Shown: positions 63,037 to 64,000 of the stretch, one piece after another | Position numbering within the stretch: position 1 is the first letter of the stretch | Layout of the letters: every line of letters starts with the position of its first letter | NCBI RefSeq assembly: GCF_001245615.1 | Contig: NZ_CWKH01000002.1 | Location: 62,001-126,000, forward strand | Source of the DNA: Mycolicibacterium neworleansense | GTDB lineage: Bacteria > Actinomycetota > Actinomycetes > Mycobacteriales > Mycobacteriaceae | Reading direction: 5' to 3' | DNA: 64,000 nt | Made by a program: the position numbers and the translations under genes | The notes under the pieces: model-generated | Told to the model about the DNA's origin: nothing | Seen by the model: the letters and a program-made list of their open reading frames with translations, nothing else | Database searches by the model: none

Positions 63037-64000
63037 TCAGGTACCCCGCAACGGGATGACCAACCGCACTTCGGTACCCCCGCCCGGCGGTGAGCTGATG
63101 GTCAGCGCGGCGTTCACCAACAGCGACCGCTCGCGCATTCCGTTGATGCCCGCGCCTTCTCGCGTCGGTTCGGTGGCGACGCCGCCGCAGCCGTCGTCGG
63201 CCACGCGCAACGTGAGTTCACTCTCCCCGGTGTGCAGATCCACCCACACCTTTCGTGCCCCAGAGTGTCGCGCCACATTGGTCAGGCCCTCCTGGGCGAT
63301 CCGATAGCACACCAGCTCGACGTCCGGCTTCAACCGATCCGTTTGCAGCGCAATGTGTTTGACCACCGCGATACCCGAGGCTTGGGCGAAGTCGTTGCAG
63401 AGTGCGTTGAGCGCGCTGTGCAAACCGAGGTCCTCCAGAGCATCCGGGCGCAGCCGTCGGGCGATGTCGCGTACCTCGTCGAGACTGGCCCGCACGATCT
63501 CCTGGGCGTCGGCGAGTTCGGCGTGGATCGCCTGCGGGGCCCGGTCGACGGCCCGTTTGAGAGTGAGCAGCGCGACGGTGAGGGTCTGGCCGATCTCGTC
63601 GTGCAGTTCTCGCGCGATGCGCTGGCGTTCGTTCTCCTGTGCCGCCAGCGCGGATGCACTCGCGGTGGTCCGCTCGGTCTCCAGCCGGTCGAGCATGGCA
63701 TTGAACGACTCGATCAGGTGCTGCAGATCGCCGGTGCCGCGGTCGTCGACACGGTCGCTGCGCTTGGGCGGATCGACTCGCCGCATTGACGCGGCGAGCC
63801 GATCCAATGGGGCAAGACTCGATCTCAGAAGTAGCGCGTTAGCCGTCAGGATAATCGCCAAACCCACCACCAAAACTGGGATTTCGGTGAGTTTTATCCG
63901 GGAGGACACCGAGGCCGGCGACAGGGCCAGGATCAGGGTGCCCAGCGTGAAGATCAACCCGTTGATCAGGAACACCCGGCGGAACAACGCGGTCGCCGGG
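63037..64000 (-). CDS. HisKA_3-type sensor histidine kinase (start at or beyond the window edge)
   Basis: At least 316 residues. Two TM helices (FLINGLIFTLGTLILALS; IPVLVVGLAIILTANALLL), a HAMP-like region (LAPLDRLAASMRRVDPP), phosphoacceptor His in ARELHDEIGQTLTVALLTLKRA, and a HATPase_c domain ending GAGINGMRERSLLV. TTG 63987 is one start, but the frame stays open to the edge, so the true start may lie beyond. Partner of the downstream NarL regulator. Confidence 0.88.
   Translation of the reverse strand, partial: PATALFRRVFLINGLIFTLGTLILALSPASVSSRIKLTEIPVLVVGLAIILTANALLLRSSLAPLDRLAASMRRVDPPKRSDRVDDRGTGDLQHLIESFNAMLDRLETERTTASASALAAQENERQRIARELHDEIGQTLTVALLTLKRAVDRAPQAIHAELADAQEIVRASLDEVRDIARRLRPDALEDLGLHSALNALCNDFAQASGIAVVKHIALQTDRLKPDVELVCYRIAQEGLTNVARHSGARKVWVDLHTGESELTLRVADDGCGGVATEPTREGAGINGMRERSLLVNAALTISSPPGGGTEVRLVIPLRGT

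Overview
The window is high-GC actinobacterial DNA. Gene content and order point to a fast-growing Mycobacterium (Mycolicibacterium type). Homologues of Mycobacterium tuberculosis Rv0466, ramB (Rv0465c), Rv0464c, Rv0463, lpd (Rv0462), Rv0461-Rv0459 and Rv0457c lie at the left. A groEL2 with two CIRCE operators is central. The block SDR-moeA-psd-pssA-AAA ATPase (Rv0439c to Rv0435c) is at the right. Relative orientations match M. tuberculosis with the whole segment reverse-complemented. The stretches between these anchors hold different genes and are the accessory part. These homology assignments come from recalled family knowledge and were not searched.

Layout. 1-10.9 kb: acyl-ACP thioesterase (cut by the window edge), RamB, a TetR/NAD(P)H-oxidoreductase pair with a triple tandem operator, an AhpD-like protein, an MFS porter, dihydrolipoamide dehydrogenase with small membrane proteins, DUF779, and a prolyl oligopeptidase. 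11-18.1 kb: an amino-acid catabolic unit (Lrp regulator, fused indolepyruvate:ferredoxin oxidoreductase, Leu/Val dehydrogenase, permease), with palindromic sites at the regulator start and in the IOR-LeuDH gap. 18.1-29 kb: membrane protein, PPK2, aldehyde dehydrogenase, a secreted protein with an internal duplication, PAP2 phosphatase, DinB protein, a Ser/Thr kinase followed by a membrane protein resembling its sensor domain, VOC protein, D-aminoacylase and flavin-type oxidoreductase. 29-34.2 kb: DUF559 protein, groEL2, polysaccharide deacetylase and an F420-type oxidoreductase. 34.2-46.2 kb: a 1404-residue PGRS protein without a PE domain, TetR/SDR pair, a cupin with an apparent internal deletion, a lipoprotein, an SF2 helicase and a large secreted DUF1214-like protein. 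46.2-51.8 kb: two HAD phosphatases, two bacterial PH-domain proteins, and a divergent MerR/flavin monooxygenase pair. 51.9-57.8 kb: the conserved SDR-moeA-psd-pssA-AAA operon. 57.8-59.8 kb: a membrane protein and an EspA/EspE plus EspC/EspF-like pair, candidate type VII secretion substrates, in less GC-rich DNA. 59.8-64 kb: TetR and SRPBCC genes, a DUF1707 membrane protein with a clear promoter and operator, and a NarL-type two-component system cut by the right edge.

Many genes share one start architecture: a TANNNT-type -10 hexamer 6-7 nt before an ATG/GTG with no Shine-Dalgarno, which predicts leaderless mRNAs. This pattern was used to choose several starts. No tRNA, rRNA, insertion sequence, prophage or CRISPR array was seen.
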